From: Thermothielavioides terrestris NRRL 8126
Taxonomy: Eukaryota > Ascomycota > Sordariomycetes > Sordariales > Chaetomiaceae
NCBI RefSeq assembly: GCF_000226115.1
Contig: NC_016458.1
Coordinates: forward strand, 1,054,001-1,118,000
Direction: 5' to 3'
Length of the DNA: 64,000 bases
Position numbers and translations under genes: made by a program. Below are positions 34,380 through 46,803 of this stretch, one piece after another (positions within the stretch are counted from its first letter, which is position 1; each line of letters begins with the position of its first letter). The notes beneath the pieces are model-generated. The model saw only the letters and a list, made by a program, of their open reading frames with translations, was not told the origin of the DNA and did not search any database.

Positions 34380-36531
34380 TCAGTTCAGGATACCTTCCCA
34401 CATCCCCGGGCCGCCGTATCCTCCGACGGCAGGGTGCAGGGAAGGGATCCGGAGCGGCAGAGCCGCCTCAGTCGAACAGCAGATGCGCTTGTGTCCGCTA
34501 CCTTTCAGGACCGACACTTGGGAGGATCGACGGGAAGCCCCAGCACGAACATGAACCATCGTCTCTGGCCACGAGCTGTTGCTCTTGTGTTGGCTGGCGA
34601 GCATCTCGCGAACATCGTCCTGAAGCGAGTTCTCCATCGAGAGAGCCCGGCTCCGCTTTGATCCAGCTTTGACTTGCACCGCAGGCCGGCCGGCACCATG
34701 GCGTTGCAATTCCTGGAGTGCCCGCGCGGCATCGTCCATCTCGCGTTCTCCGCGCGCCAGCGGCATGTCTGAAGACACGAAGCAAGATTCCTTCCCAGTT
34801 GGGACAGCATAGGGCTCGGGTGATGCCATCAGATACGCTGCTTCATCGTCTTCCGGAACCGAAGCAATGGCTGGCCTCAGGCTCAACCTGTCACCATACG
34901 GCTTTCCATACCGGCATCGCGCCTGTACATCCATTCTGGTTGACGGCGCGCTAACCGAGGAAGCAGAAGAGATCGAGGAGGAGCGCGAAACCCGGGAAGA
35001 ATCCGATATCATCGATTCGGGGGAAGACGCGGTGGAGACCGAGTTGGCAAGCGAGGAACGACGAGTGACGTAGCTCAGAGGAGACGATGCGGCCGAGGGC
35101 GGCCAGCGATCCATGGACTGGGCCACGATTGATGCCGAGGCTTGCGCCATTGCAAAGCCCATCGACGAGCTCCGTCCCAGGACAGAGGACGCAGCACCCG
35201 CTGCAGGAGTGCTGAATCCGCTGGTCTGAGGCGTCAAGCGCGGCGTTGGCAGAAGGCCGAGGGCTGGAGCAAGACGCCCGGATGCATGCGTCATCGACGG
35301 CACGGGCTCCATCACGGCGGGAAGTCCGTGAGGCTTGAAGGGCGTGGCGAGCTCGACGTCCGACGCAAAAGCGCCGGCACGTTCCGCAGGAGGCGTATAG
35401 AGGGACCTGGGGGGTAGCTCTTGGGTGTGGGTTCGAGTCGGCGACCAGGGAGCGAGGTCCTCCAGATTATCCAGATCGGGAGTCAGGTTCAAAATGATGC
35501 GGCGGAATTCGTAGCACTGCTGTTCGTACAGCTGCTGCGCAGCTCCGCCGGGAGAAGGAGGCTGAGTCGGCGTGAGATTGGACACGCAATCGGCCCACCG
35601 CTTGTAGATTTCCTCCGTGAGGTGGAGTTTCCAGTTGACCGCCAAGAGGAAAACCAGCTCGTTTTGGTTGATCTCGAGCGTGTTCAGGCCCGATATCTTG
35701 CTCCAAGCACGGGCCGAGTAGTTCCGATCTTGCAGATACTTTGACGCCAAGATAAGCGCAGCGAGGAACATGCGGCGTCCGCATTGGATCGCCTGGCTTG
35801 AGGGACAGTCATTGGGCTGCTCCGTGGTGAAGTCATAAGCCACCGGAACATGCGGCTTGATCAAGATCAGGTAGTAGAGGGCCACCTGCAAGGTGGAATA
35901 GCTGGTTCTGGAGCGTCGCAGCGTCTCCTCGATGAACTTGCGGAGCGGAAGCACGGCCTTACCTCCGCCATCATGGCGCGAGGGCACCGATGAGGTGGGC
36001 CAAATAGCCTCCACAATGTGGGTTGAAGTTTCTGGATGGGGCGGTATTGAGCACATGAACAGGAAGCCAAGCGTTGAGTGACTTTTTCTTACCGACAAGG
36101 TTCTCGACAAAGCTGACTTTCCGATCGGCCTGCCGCACGAGCGACGGCGGGCGCCCGGTGCGCGAAGTGGCTGACGTGCCGGTACGCCGCGGGTTCTGGC
36201 GCAACTCGGCAGGGAGCTCGACCTGCGCATGCGCCTGGGCTTGATGCTTGACGCAGGTGCCGTGCGGGTGAATCGCGGATTCGCATGAACTGCCAAGCGA
36301 GCTAACCGAAGTTTGCGACGAGGTCGGGGCCCGCGAGAAGTAGTGCGAATCGGACGAGTCCGAGTCAGATGTCGCCGCGGTCGAGACGCTGTCGTCGGAG
36401 TGCTGAGAAGCCACGTCGGACCAGAGTGAACTGGAAGATGATGATGCCAGGGCGGCTAGCGGCAGGTTGTATGGCGCATTGCGGGCGAGGTGGATGGAGT
36501 AGGGCGGTTCGTGAATGCCGGCCGACATCAT
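34380..36531 (-). CDS. Pho85-type cyclin (Pcl5-like)
   Basis: Two exons (36093-36531 and 34380-36031; 61-nt intron), 696 aa. The N-terminus is Ser-rich and ends in VRQADRKVSFVENLV, a block typical of filamentous-fungal Pcl5-like cyclins. The splice joins it to ETSTHIVEAIWPTSSV and the cyclin box: LPLRKFIEETLRRSRTSYST, LQVALYYLILIKPHVP, CGRRMFLAALILASKYLQDR, WSKISGLNTLEINQNELVFL. The remaining ~400 residues are low-complexity Ser/Pro/Ala with SP/TP sites, suited to phosphorylation and degradation. It would activate a Pho85-like CDK in nutrient signalling. The cyclin family is firm; the Pcl5 subtype is inferred. Confidence 0.88.
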
Positions 36532-39500
36532 CTTGGTTGGGCTAAGGGGGGCGGAGGTGTTTCAGACGACCTCCAGTCGCCGTCAAGCGGCGTCTACCGA
36601 TTAAACCGAGAGGGTGCTGAACAGATCGTGTGCCTATCGAGATGCGAGCTTCGCAACGAACCACATGGATCGTTACGAAGCTTTGAATGCCGAAAGGGAG
36701 GGAAGGCTCCTAGAGCAGGGCGCGAGAAGCCGACTTTCCACGACAGATCAGACCGGTAGACGGAGCAGAGACGGCGACTGGAGTAAAAACAATGCTCTCA
36801 AGAGGCATCGTGTGTGTTTCGCTGGAACGAGCCAAAGAAAGCGGGAGGTTATATGGTAGCTAGGACTCTACCATACAAGCGACGGCGCGGGAGGGAGAAG
36901 GGGGGCGGGGGGAGAGCTCGCGGCAGGCAATAAGTTCGAGAGTTGCAGGGCGCGAGCGGCGGCAGGCAGGTTGCAGGCAGGTTGCGGGCGGTTCGAACAG
37001 GCGGGCGACGCTATGCAAGGCACCAGAAGCTTAACTCAATGACGTGACGGCGAGATCATCCGGCGCATTTAAGGCGAGGGCGACGGGCTGCTCTCAACCT
37101 CGGAAGTGACTCCTTGGACGGGTGGTCTGGCGTGTCTGTTCAGGCGACTCAGATAAGGTGTAGCCGGTCTCGGGCGGGCCCCTTGTCTATGACTCTTTCG
37201 CAGCGTGGCGAGGGCCTTAACCAACCACAGAGACGCCAGGTGGCGGCCAGCTGACGGGCGTGGGGCGGCTGGGGGTGTGACCACCGTCTTCGATGGGAGC
37301 CTGGAAACGGGTCCGTTCGAGAAAGGAAGTGGCGACTGGGTGACTAGGCTGGGTCACCAGCGTGGTGAGAGTACCAGGTGGGCAAATGAGCGATGGCGCG
37401 TTAGGTGCTGCTTCGCTTCTCGCCGTTCTTTGACGGGCGGCGGATTCCTTGTTCTGGGTCGGGTTGGATCGAATGACAGAGCCGAGGGGCGCGTGCGTTA
37501 TTGGGAATTGGGAGAGTGGCGCGAAGCTCCCTTTGTGGTTGGGAAGCTTTCGTTCGTGTCCCGTACGCTTGTCTGGAAAGGGAGTGTATCCGTTGCCTCT
37601 GTTTTCCTTTATCGCAGCGAGCAACTGAATGCCTCGCGAGAAAGGGAAACGGTCTAGACAAGCAGACGGGCAATCATTGGAAGGGGGAACGGGTTATCCG
37701 GGAACGGGGGGTCAGAATCGTAAGATCAGAACGAAATAGCGAGAAAAGCGCACAAAAAAAGGTAAAACCGTTCTTAACAAGGAAAAAGTTGGGTGAGAGG
37801 AGAGATGGTACACAGATCTCACAAGCAGACTACGGAAGAGCCGCTTCTTCCTAGATCTTGGAGTTGAGCATTGTTGCTGCTCGATGGGGGGGAAGAGGGA
37901 GAGGAGCGTCTCGGCATGAGGCAGGGGATCTCAGTTTTGAATGGAGATGCCCGCGAGTCTGCCAGACTGGCAGCGCGCTCCAAGCATTGGCAACCAGCCC
38001 ACAGCCGGTGTCCGCAACATGCACCACTTGCCGGGCTCCATTGCTCCCTGCCTCCACTTCGTGCACAGGCCCCACCTCGCCACCTGGCCCCAGCCGTCGA
38101 TGGTGACCAGTGTGCCACAGCAACCTGGAAGGCAGGATGCCGCTCATTAAGAACGCATGCTTGGAACACAAGACTGCTTCATCCTGTAGTTATCTCCGTA
38201 TCGCGTACTCTGTCGTGCGTCGTCTACGGGTACGTGAGCTGTGTTGCTCGTTCGCATTGGGCGACAAGTTAACACGTGAAGTGGTTAGCTTGTATTCCGT
38301 ATACCTACTCCGTTTTGTATTCCGTACAACGCCCGGAAACGCAGGGTGCACAATGTCGACGGCCACCCGCTGAGCTTGCTTTCTCCTCCTCACTCTCCGG
38401 TCGTCCCAGCTGCCTGCACGCCATCTGCCAACAGGCACACGAGTTCCTCTCGGAACCCCTCCTCTTTTGCCATCAATCTGCCGGGTCGACACCATCTTGC
38501 GACGAGACACCTTTCGCAGTTTCAACTCGCCCGTAGGATGGGAAGAATGGGAAAATCGGGAGCGTCGTGATTGGCTCAGTCGCTGCACAACGGCGGGGGC
38601 GGAATGTGGGCGTGTTGTGTGTGGCCAGTTCGGGTCGCCAGCCTGCACACAGAGCCCAAATCAACCCCTGTCTAGCGCTTCTCGGCCGTCGAATGCGGCC
38701 TAGCGTGGAAGCGCGGACGCAATCATCATTTGGGCTCAGCGCTCACCCATCGAAACCGACGCCGTCTGCTGTTGATCCTCCCTGCTCGCCCACTCACTGC
38801 TCTGTCCGCCCTGCCTCCTGCCTCCCACCTGGGCAGGCTCGGGCTCAACTTTTGCATTCTCTTGCATTGTTCCGTTCCTCGGCGTTCAAGCGCAGACAAC
38901 TTGGAACGTTTCGCAGCGTTGCTGGGACGGTCCCAACGGCATGCATGACGGAGTCGGGCAAATCAGTCTGAGAGGCCTCATTGGAGCCGTCTGGCCTACC
39001 AACCCATTGAGTCATTCCGACGCCAATGACGGTGCTGGCTGACTGCGCAACCCCTGAGCTGGGACGGAAATGCTGTGGGGAGCTCTGACGGCGAGATTGG
39101 ATCGTCGCCACAGCCGGAATCGTCTGTGCAATTTGCGCCACTCGCAGAGCCAGGCCGGAAAACTTTTCCACCTGCCCCTGCCACTTCAGCTGCTCTCTGC
39201 TTATTCATACTCTCCTCGTATCGTATACGCAGTATTCCGTGCGAATGTGCGGAATACACTAGGCATGATGTACGGATTATTGCGTACCTCAACCCTGAAG
39301 GAAGAACCTCCAGCGCTCTGAAGGTCTCTTTCCTTCAACCTCGGTCCTTGCTTGCTCATACAGATACTGAACCAATGCGGGGTGGGGCATTGGAACGTCT
39401 CTCGATGCCTGCGGCAACGCCGAGATCAAGCAGGTGGTCAGTGCTTCCTGCAATCATGAGCCCAAGCCTCCACCTCACAGCCGCGCGGTCAAGGCACGAG

Positions 39501-42500
39501 TTAAATTTATCGCCACACCACCCCTCCCTGCCTCCATCCCTTGTTCAGTTACTGTGTAAACTTGTCAAAGTTCGATCCGCCAAAGACGTGCGCTCAGTAT
39601 GTCTGTTTTGGGAATCGCAAATGCCGTGGACGGCGCTTGGGGGAGGCGGAAAGCTGCTTCAAGGAGCGAAGGGCCGCGCAGCGAACGATCCCCATCCGAA
39701 GCATCCCTCAGACCCAAGGCCAGAGCCAACATAGGACCTTACCTGGTGTATTCCGTACACTACTGTGGTATGGCCTGGCCGATACACCTTGGTGTCGATC
39801 GCGTTTTGAGTGTGCAACTTCCCCGCAATGCTTCCAGGCTGTGTGCTTCGCCGCTCGACCAAAAGCACTCCATCAATGCCATCGATGCCCTCGCACAGCC
39901 CGGCGATGTCTCCCATCAAGGCCGTACCACGTTGTCTTTGTTCGGCTCCCGGCATTGGTCAGGACGCACATGATCCGTGAGAGCTTGAACAAGTGCTCTG
40001 CTTGACACGAAGACTTTGTGAGATCCCACGAGGTGGATCTGACCCGCCGTATCCATCCTCGCCGCTACATCTTCTCGCATGGCTAAATTTACAGTAGCAT
40101 GTTTCCTGAAGCATACCTATCTGATTTGAACATCAGCTACTCAGCTGTATGCAGAAGTTTGCTACCAGCTCGGCGCTTCGGAGCTCTCGAGTTATCCAAA
40201 GGCATCCGAAACAGACGGGAGAGTCTCTGATATACTGTGTAATTACTGTGCTGCTTATGCTCCTGAGTCGGTGGCGAGCCACAGTGAGCTGTCAGCATCG
40301 GAGGTTCATCCGTTGGCACAACACGCTCGCTCATTCCCCGCTTCCCCGTCCGGTCGGTCCGCCGCCAAATGCCAGTGCGTTCGGTGACGCCTTGCCCCAA
40401 TGCAGAGCAACCCAACATCAAGAGCAGTGAGTGAAGTACCTGTTGCTATCCGGCGAGGCAGACAAGCGCAGGCAAATTGCACATCGTCCATTGCACGCTG
40501 CACAGCTCTCACACTAGATCCAGCCAATCAGGGCGAGGACGAAACAGCTCCGCTCGGAGGCGCTGCCCGTGCGATGACTCAAACGGAAATTTGGCGGCTG
40601 ATGAGACTGACAGGAGCGATGGCGATAACTCTCGGAAGCCTTCTCTTCGAATGAATGCAGGCAGTCGTCGACGGGATCAGCCCGACCAGGCCCTTCCGCA
40701 GCAGATTGGTTGATGCGCCGGGGTTGCCTCCCAGGTCGATCTCAGCCGCGTTGGCATGAGTTATCATTGGGGAGTCCTCATCAGCTGATGTTGATGGCTG
40801 ATGCTGGCACGCCACTGCACTTGGCATATTCACACTCAGCGCCCCGCAACTCACTGCTGGCAACAGCGAGAGCGGCTTAGGGATTGCACGCGCAATGGGC
40901 AACGCCAGCCTTGTCGTGTCGGGCCTTCATCGGATTCGCAACACGCAGTGAGATGCCGGGGTAAGCCAGGTGAGCAACTGCAAAGTATGGATCAAACTAA
41001 GCCTCAGGGTCTCAGAAGCCTGTCTCGAAAGCCCGCTCAGCTTCTCCCTCAATGAAAAGTTGTGGGGCCGTCGCCGACGCTTGGGGGTGACTATTGGAAC
41101 GTGAATGACCGCTCAGCGGTGATGGAGTCGGTCCAAATTGACCAATCTGCTTTGACCGAGGGGACCATCATGACATCGCCACTTCTGGCTCGCCCCAGCG
41201 GCGGCACCTTCGGGAGAAGGTGGGTACTTGCGTCTGACTGCACCCGGGTGAAGATGAAGGCGAAACGCGGAGAAATTGGCGTCTTGAGGAGCCCGTGACG
41301 ACAAGAGACATTGTGTTCATTGTGTACCTGGACTCAGGGCCAGCAAACCATCCTGGCAACCGCTCTGTTTACGCCGTTATAGCAGACGCTGGCTTGCACA
41401 TCAACCCACCGATGGTGGATGCATCAGCTGGTCTTTCTTGTTGCGTCGCGCCTGCCGGGACGGACACGGGGAAAATGATGCCGGGGTTGTTCTTAGCGTT
41501 GGCACAGGCAGCAGGCAGCAGGAGAAGGATTGATGACCTCTTCCTTCCCCACCAACCAGTCCGATCATCCCGTCGGCGGACGTACGAGACTTCGTCCCGG
41601 CATGAGTACGCGACATCCCGTCGCACGACGGGTTAACTATGGCTCTGGCCACAGTGCTTCCCTTCCCGTCCCAACCATACACGCCTCAGTCAGGCCCGCC
41701 AGGCCGGCAAGGCAGGAACAAGAACACAGCCGACCGGAGGCCACCTCGTCATCTCCTCGACGGCGAACACCGGTTGAGCCGGAGAGGACGTTGCCGACGC
41801 CCGATGCTTTGCCTCCTCCTAGGCTGCCAAGCCAACTCCAACCCCGGTCTTATGGGGTTGACGTTGTTATGGCGATTCAGCCAGGAAAGCTGCGGGTGAT
41901 CTTGTAAGCCAGATGAAGATCTCGACACAAGGTAGATGAACATGACCCCGGAGGAATAAAAACCCCTCTTATGTCAGCGGACCGACAAGATCAGTTCATC
42001 GTTGGCCCGGCGGGTGTTGACTGCTCACCTCCCAATTACTCCGTACACACACAGGTCAGGGCCCTTGGTCCCGGCTTGCTCACTCTGAATCCAAGCGGCG
42101 CAAGAGGCAGACAAGAGCGCCAAGTGTGGGGAGCGCCGCGATGCTGCGCCGCAAGTTTGGAGACGAACTAAAACCGCCAACGGTTCGACGTTGTCGCGGA
42201 CCCAATCCTCCAACTGACTCCTTCGGGTCCAATGCGGACCGAAAGCGATGACATTGAGCCGTCATCATCCAAAAATTTCGACTCACATGACTCGGGTCTT
42301 TCATGACTCGATAATAGCCACGAGGCGAGCCATGACGGCTGCGGCACTCCACGGCCGCAACTCAGCTGCAGACCGACTTGGATGGTGGTTGGAATGATGG
42401 CAACCCGGGACAGGGAAACTAACCTGGCACCCGGCTGTCGGTCTCGGATCAAGTTCAACCTCCGCTACATCACGGACAGGACCGACAAGTTGCGCAGAAA

Positions 42501-42730
42501 CACACATTCGCCTTGCTCGGTATGAGATCATCTCCTTATAATCTTACATGACCCAAACTTGCATCCGACCGCACGCGGGTGTTTTCATGTTCTGGTTCGA
42601 AGATTTGCCCGTTTTATTTGTGTCCGACAGCTACCTCGACGGCAAAAGAGAACCGGCCGCAAGGGGAAACAAACCAGCCATGACCCTGTCCGAAAAGCCA
42701 ACCATGAAAAAAAGGACCGCTTTTTCTAGC
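36532..42730. other. 6.2-kb gene-poor region
   Basis: No exon with a recognisable domain on either strand. Short frames occur but change frame and composition quickly. Several ATTCCGTAC / TACTCCGTA motifs occur (about 38292-38326, 39232-39285, 39749-39758, 42036-42046). The first kilobase probably contains the cyclin promoter and leader. Non-coding transcripts cannot be excluded. Confidence 0.5.
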
Positions 42731-44898
42731 TTAAGCAGCCATGTAAGTCGAGGCATCGACGCCCTCCTTGGGAAACTCGCTGGAAGGGAAAGCAAGTCAG
42801 CAGATGAGATACATTGAGGCATTTGAGAAGAGTACTTACGGAAGAGCGACCTCGAAGCGCTTCTCGATCTGCTGGAGAACGTCCTTGTCCTGGTCGGTGG
42901 TGACGAAGGAGATCGCAAGACCCTTGGTGCCGAAACGGCCCGCACGTCCGACACGGTGAAGATACGAATCGGCGTCGGCCGGCATATCATAGTTGATGGC
43001 AAGATTGATCCGCTCGATGTCGATACCTCTGCCGAAGACGTCGGTGGCCACGCAGATACGCTTGTTGAACTCCTTGAACTCCTTGTACCGACGGATGCTA
43101 CAGGGGGGAAGGTGGCGTCAGCAATCGACGGCTCAACTAGATCTGAGTCAAAGGACAGAACATACCGTTCCTCCTGGCTGACACCCGAGTGAACAGCAAT
43201 CGAGGGGAAGTTGCACTCGCGCAGGAGCTTGTCAAGCTCGGTGGCACGGAGCGTACTCTTGACGAAGATGATGACCTGGTTGAACTGGAGCTCATCAAGC
43301 AGCTCGTTCAGCTTCCGGTTCTTCTCTCTCTCCTCCAGAGGAATGTAGTACTGCTGGAGGCCGTGAAGCGTCAACTTGGTGTCTTCGTCAACATAATGCT
43401 CCGTCGGGTTCTGCATGAACTTCCGGCAGATGGGCTTGATCTCGTCCGACAGTGTAGCAGAGAACATCATGACCTGCTTCTGCTGCGGGGTGGCGCGGAA
43501 GATCTCTTGGACATCGCGACGCATGTCTGGATCAAGTGAGCAAACGAACCATGCGCCAGCAAATCAGGTTAGCTCACCAATCTGGTCAAGCATCTTGTCG
43601 CACTCGTCCAAAACGAACATGCGGACACTTCCGAGCCGCAGGTTCTTATCGCGGACAAGAGCATTGAGCCGGCCAGGGGTGCCGACGATGATGTGGGGGT
43701 GCGTCTCCTTGTTCTTGAGGATCTCGGCATCCTTCTGGATGGGAGTGCCACCGTAGAACACGCCGGTCTTGATGTCGGGCATGTACTTGCTGAAGCGGTT
43801 GTATTCGTTGCGGATCTGGAAAGCCAGCTCACGAGTGTGGCACATAACCAGAACGGAGCACTCTCCGGCAACGGGTTCAACTTGCTGGAGAGTGGTGAGA
43901 ACGAAAACAGCCGTCTTGCCGAGACCCGACTTCGCCTGGCAAATGATGTCGCCGCCGAGCATAGCCTGGGGAATGCACGTCTGCTGCACTGTAGTTTGGG
44001 GCCGCATTAGAATCGAGTATGCAAACGCGACGGTGTGGCGGACGAGGTGTTCAAAAAAAAGGTGCAGGGGCAGGTCCGTCCATCGTCGCAGCAAAAGGCT
44101 TCGGATACTCCTCCGCAAAACAACACCCCGTCGCCAGATCGTTATATCCCGACACCAGCCAAGCAAGAGGCGCGCGACATGATATGCGGCCACAAAAGTT
44201 GGCAGCATTTGCCGATTCCCGGCAACTGTCAGGCCAGCCCACCACAGACCGAGCCAGAAGACAAACGTCCCGAGGCAGAGCCCCGCGATGCGTTCGATGT
44301 ATGGGGCTTCAATGCAGCCCGGCTTGACCTCGCCGCTCCCCAAAATACCAAGCTCAATCCAAGCACGACGACGGCGTCATCGGCCGAGTCGGCCGAGCTC
44401 TCGCATGCGCTTCGGCCCAGAGCTCAGTGAGACCCGAAAGCAGGCGTGCACTTTGGGAACAGTCGCTCGAACAATCCTACGACCGGTGTCGCTGGACAAC
44501 CACTGCTGTCCATTGTCGCGCGGCCGCATCAAGGATGAACGTAGGCTCCCGATTGCTCTTCCGTTGCGCAGCCTTGCTCTCTCTTTCCCCGATACTTGCG
44601 AGATGGACGGACCCGTAGGAGGGGCAGGAGGGATTTAACGATAAGCTGGGGATGAAACTTGTCAGGACTAACCCTCCGACGGATGCTCGAAACCGCAATC
44701 GGCGATGGCGCGAAGGAGCTCGGGCTTCAAGAGAAAGTCGCGGAAACCAGTCGAATGGATGCCCACGTAGGAGCCCTTCTTGTCAACATTCTGCCCGGCG
44801 GCGCCAGCGTCGCCCTTCTTTCCGTTGGCAGCCGCAGCGGCGGTGTCGTTGTTCAGCTCGTCATCAGAGTAGTCGATGAGATCCTCTTCGGCAGACAT
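42731..44898 (-). CDS. sub2: mRNA splicing/export helicase Sub2 (UAP56)
   Basis: Five exons (44673-44898, 43578-43988, 43166-43526, 42840-43097, 42731-42779; introns 684, 51, 68 and 60 nt), 434 aa, the normal family length. Start [15 protein letters not shown]; helicase motifs [18 protein letters not shown], the diagnostic DECD box, [15 protein letters not shown] and HRVGRAGR; C-terminus [15 protein letters not shown]. Sub2 is a spliceosomal and TREX-complex ATPase that loads export factors on mRNA in the nucleus. Every junction falls within conserved sequence (for example [13 protein letters not shown]). The first intron is about ten times longer than the others and carries an antisense reading frame. 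Confidence 0.97.
43989..44672 (-). other. unusually long SUB2 intron 1
   Basis: 684 nt from GTTAGT to CTACAG, against 51-68 nt for the other SUB2 introns. On the sense strand the frame is open through to exon 2 from about 44343. On the opposite strand an open frame runs to 44430 with coding-like composition. No snoRNA boxes were found by eye. Confidence 0.75.
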
Positions 44899-45449
44899 GG
44901 TGGCGGAAGTGACGATGTCGGGTTTGACGCGCCTGAAGGGTGAAAATAAAGGAATCGGCCGAGAGAACTTGGGCGATTACGCCGAGTCGAGTCGCGGACT
45001 CCAGCAAGCTGATAACTTGCTAAAATTCAACGGATTTTGAGTGTCGTGATTGCACTGCCAGAGAGGGTGACGCGGGTGCCTCCGTGGATGGCGTTGGATG
45101 ATGGCGATGTTGGATGTAGGAGGCCAGGGAGAAGAGGAAGCGAAAACGCTCTTTCAAGAGTGAGTTAGCACAGCCTCAGAACCTGGGCGCGTTTGACTCT
45201 AACCCTTTGTGGCTTAGTGAATGACTGGGGTGTGGGGCGCCTCTTCTGTTATCCGTGCACATTCAGTATCCACAGGCTGGCTGCGAATGAATGAGGACCT
45301 TCAAGTAACTGCAACACAGACGCATTTTCGTACAGAGCGTTGGCAATCAATTGTCAAGCCAAGAAGTTTCGTTTTCGACTCACAAATCGTGTGCATGCAA
45401 GCCTTGACCCAAGCGGCTTGAGCAACTCAGTTTTGTGGCTTTGTTGGCC
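44899..45449. other. divergent promoter (SUB2 / RPR2)
   Basis: About 550 bp between two divergent RNA-processing genes. No TATA box or coding exon recognised. Confidence 0.5.
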
Positions 45450-46004
45450 ATGGCAAAGGGGAAAACCGGAGGCGGGGTGCAGAACAGGGCCATCTACTCG
45501 CGCATTTCCTTCCTTCAGCAAGCCGCTGTTGCTCTGTCACGCGCTGGGCATGCACATACTGGCCCTCGCGGCGAAGGTGCTGCCCAGTGCACTTCGGCGG
45601 TCAACAATCCCCATCCTCTTGCGTCCGACTCTGGAAGGGACAAACCTGCGCCCGCCCACCTAGAGGCCATGGGCAGGCGGCTGGCGACGGATTTGCGCGC
45701 TGTATCCCTCAAGACGAGGATTCGCCTCAAACCGGCTGTCAAACACACCATTTGCAAGTTCTGCGACTCAGTTCTCATTGACGGGGAGTCGTGCACATCT
45801 ATCATCGAGAACAAGAGCAAAGGGGCCAAGAAGCCGTGGGCAGATGTCCTGGTTCGCCGGTGCCACACATGCGGAGGGGAAAGAAGATATCCAGTCAGTG
45901 CAGCGAGGCCGAGTCGTAAAACGGAGCGCGGACTTGGCGGAGGCAGCAGTCACCTTCAACAACCAGCACACAAAGGTTCAGCCATGCCAGAGCATCAGAG
46001 TTGA
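45450..46004 (+). CDS. rpr2: RNase P/MRP-type subunit Rpr2/Rpp21
   Basis: Intronless, 184 aa. Protein subunit of the tRNA 5'-processing ribozyme. The N-terminal helices (RAIYSRISFLQQAAVALSRA) and ATDLRAVSLKTRIRLKPAVK are followed by the zinc-ribbon: CKFC at 102-105 and CHTC at 138-141, separated by DSVLIDGESCTSIIENKSKG and the conserved KKPWADVLVRRC. A Gly/Ala-rich insert separates the two N-terminal helices. The start at 45450 (MAKGKTGGG) is preferred over TTG codons upstream. It is convergent with HSK3; the stops are about 300 bp apart. Snm1, the RNase MRP paralogue, is a less likely alternative. Confidence 0.88.
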   Translation: MAKGKTGGGVQNRAIYSRISFLQQAAVALSRAGHAHTGPRGEGAAQCTSAVNNPHPLASDSGRDKPAPAHLEAMGRRLATDLRAVSLKTRIRLKPAVKHTICKFCDSVLIDGESCTSIIENKSKGAKKPWADVLVRRCHTCGGERRYPVSAARPSRKTERGLGGGSSHLQQPAHKGSAMPEHQS

Positions 46005-46305
46005 GGCGGCCGCGGGCTTAGGCTTAGGCTTGAGGCAACTACATGATAGTGGTCGGGGCGGCACACCTGGCCTCTCCCGTCAAGAACTGGAGCCTTGCTG
46101 CCATGCCTAGCTGGAGCGAGGGTCAGCCAGGATCCGTTGAGGGGCGCCGGTGACCATGGGACTTTCGCCGCTCTATCAGGTCCACGACCGGCGCTGCATA
46201 CAAGCAAGATCCGCCATCGCATCCACGCCGCATTCGTGGGGAAACACGTCCATCGTACACGCGCGAAGATACAGCTCCACCACCTCGACCACCTCCCCCC
46301 GGCCG

Positions 46306-46803
46306 TCATGTCTGGTTGCCCTGCTGTTGCTGGATGGACTCTTCCCCGAGGACTTTGCTGGCAGCCATGAACCTGTTTCCAGTTAACACTTATGCCGAGC
46401 CAAGATCGACGGCATGCTCACAATCCGGCATGCCAGCTCCCCAGCCCTCGCATGGACTCTGCTTGCACGCTCGTCATGCGCAATAGATTTTCCATGTCGG
46501 CCAGGTTGGCGGAGAGCTGGGTTAGTTGCGAATGAAGCTGGGCCTGGCAGTCGATTAGCACCCGACAACGCTCCACTGACCTGCTGCTACGAAAAGGGTT
46601 CTTTGAGCCGAAAAAATAAATTGAGCAACTAGCTCTGCCACACAATTTAGGAGGCACGGTGTGCTTTGATACGTAGCGCATAGGTATACTATCAAGGACT
46701 GAGGGAACAGAAAACTTACGAGCTGCCTCGCCTTCACGGCGCCCCTAGAGGAGGCCATCGACTGGCGTGGCGCAGTGCTTGTGTTAAAGTTGCGCGTCGC
46801 CAT
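46306..46803 (-). CDS. hsk3: DASH/Dam1 complex subunit Hsk3
   Basis: Three exons (46720-46803, 46422-46543, 46306-46372; introns 176 and 49 nt), 90 aa. No single open frame reveals this gene. Spliced, it reads ...SRGAVKARQL | AQLHSQLTQLSANLADMENL LRMTSVQAESMRGLGSWHAG | LFMAASKVLGEES, the Hsk3 pattern from the heptad-rich helix to the FMAA..VLGEE end. All three exons agree in phase. Hsk3 is a small coiled-coil subunit of the ring complex that links kinetochores to microtubules. The N-terminus (MATRNFNTSTAPRQSM) is longer than in some fungi, and Met 16 is an alternative start. Confidence 0.88.
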
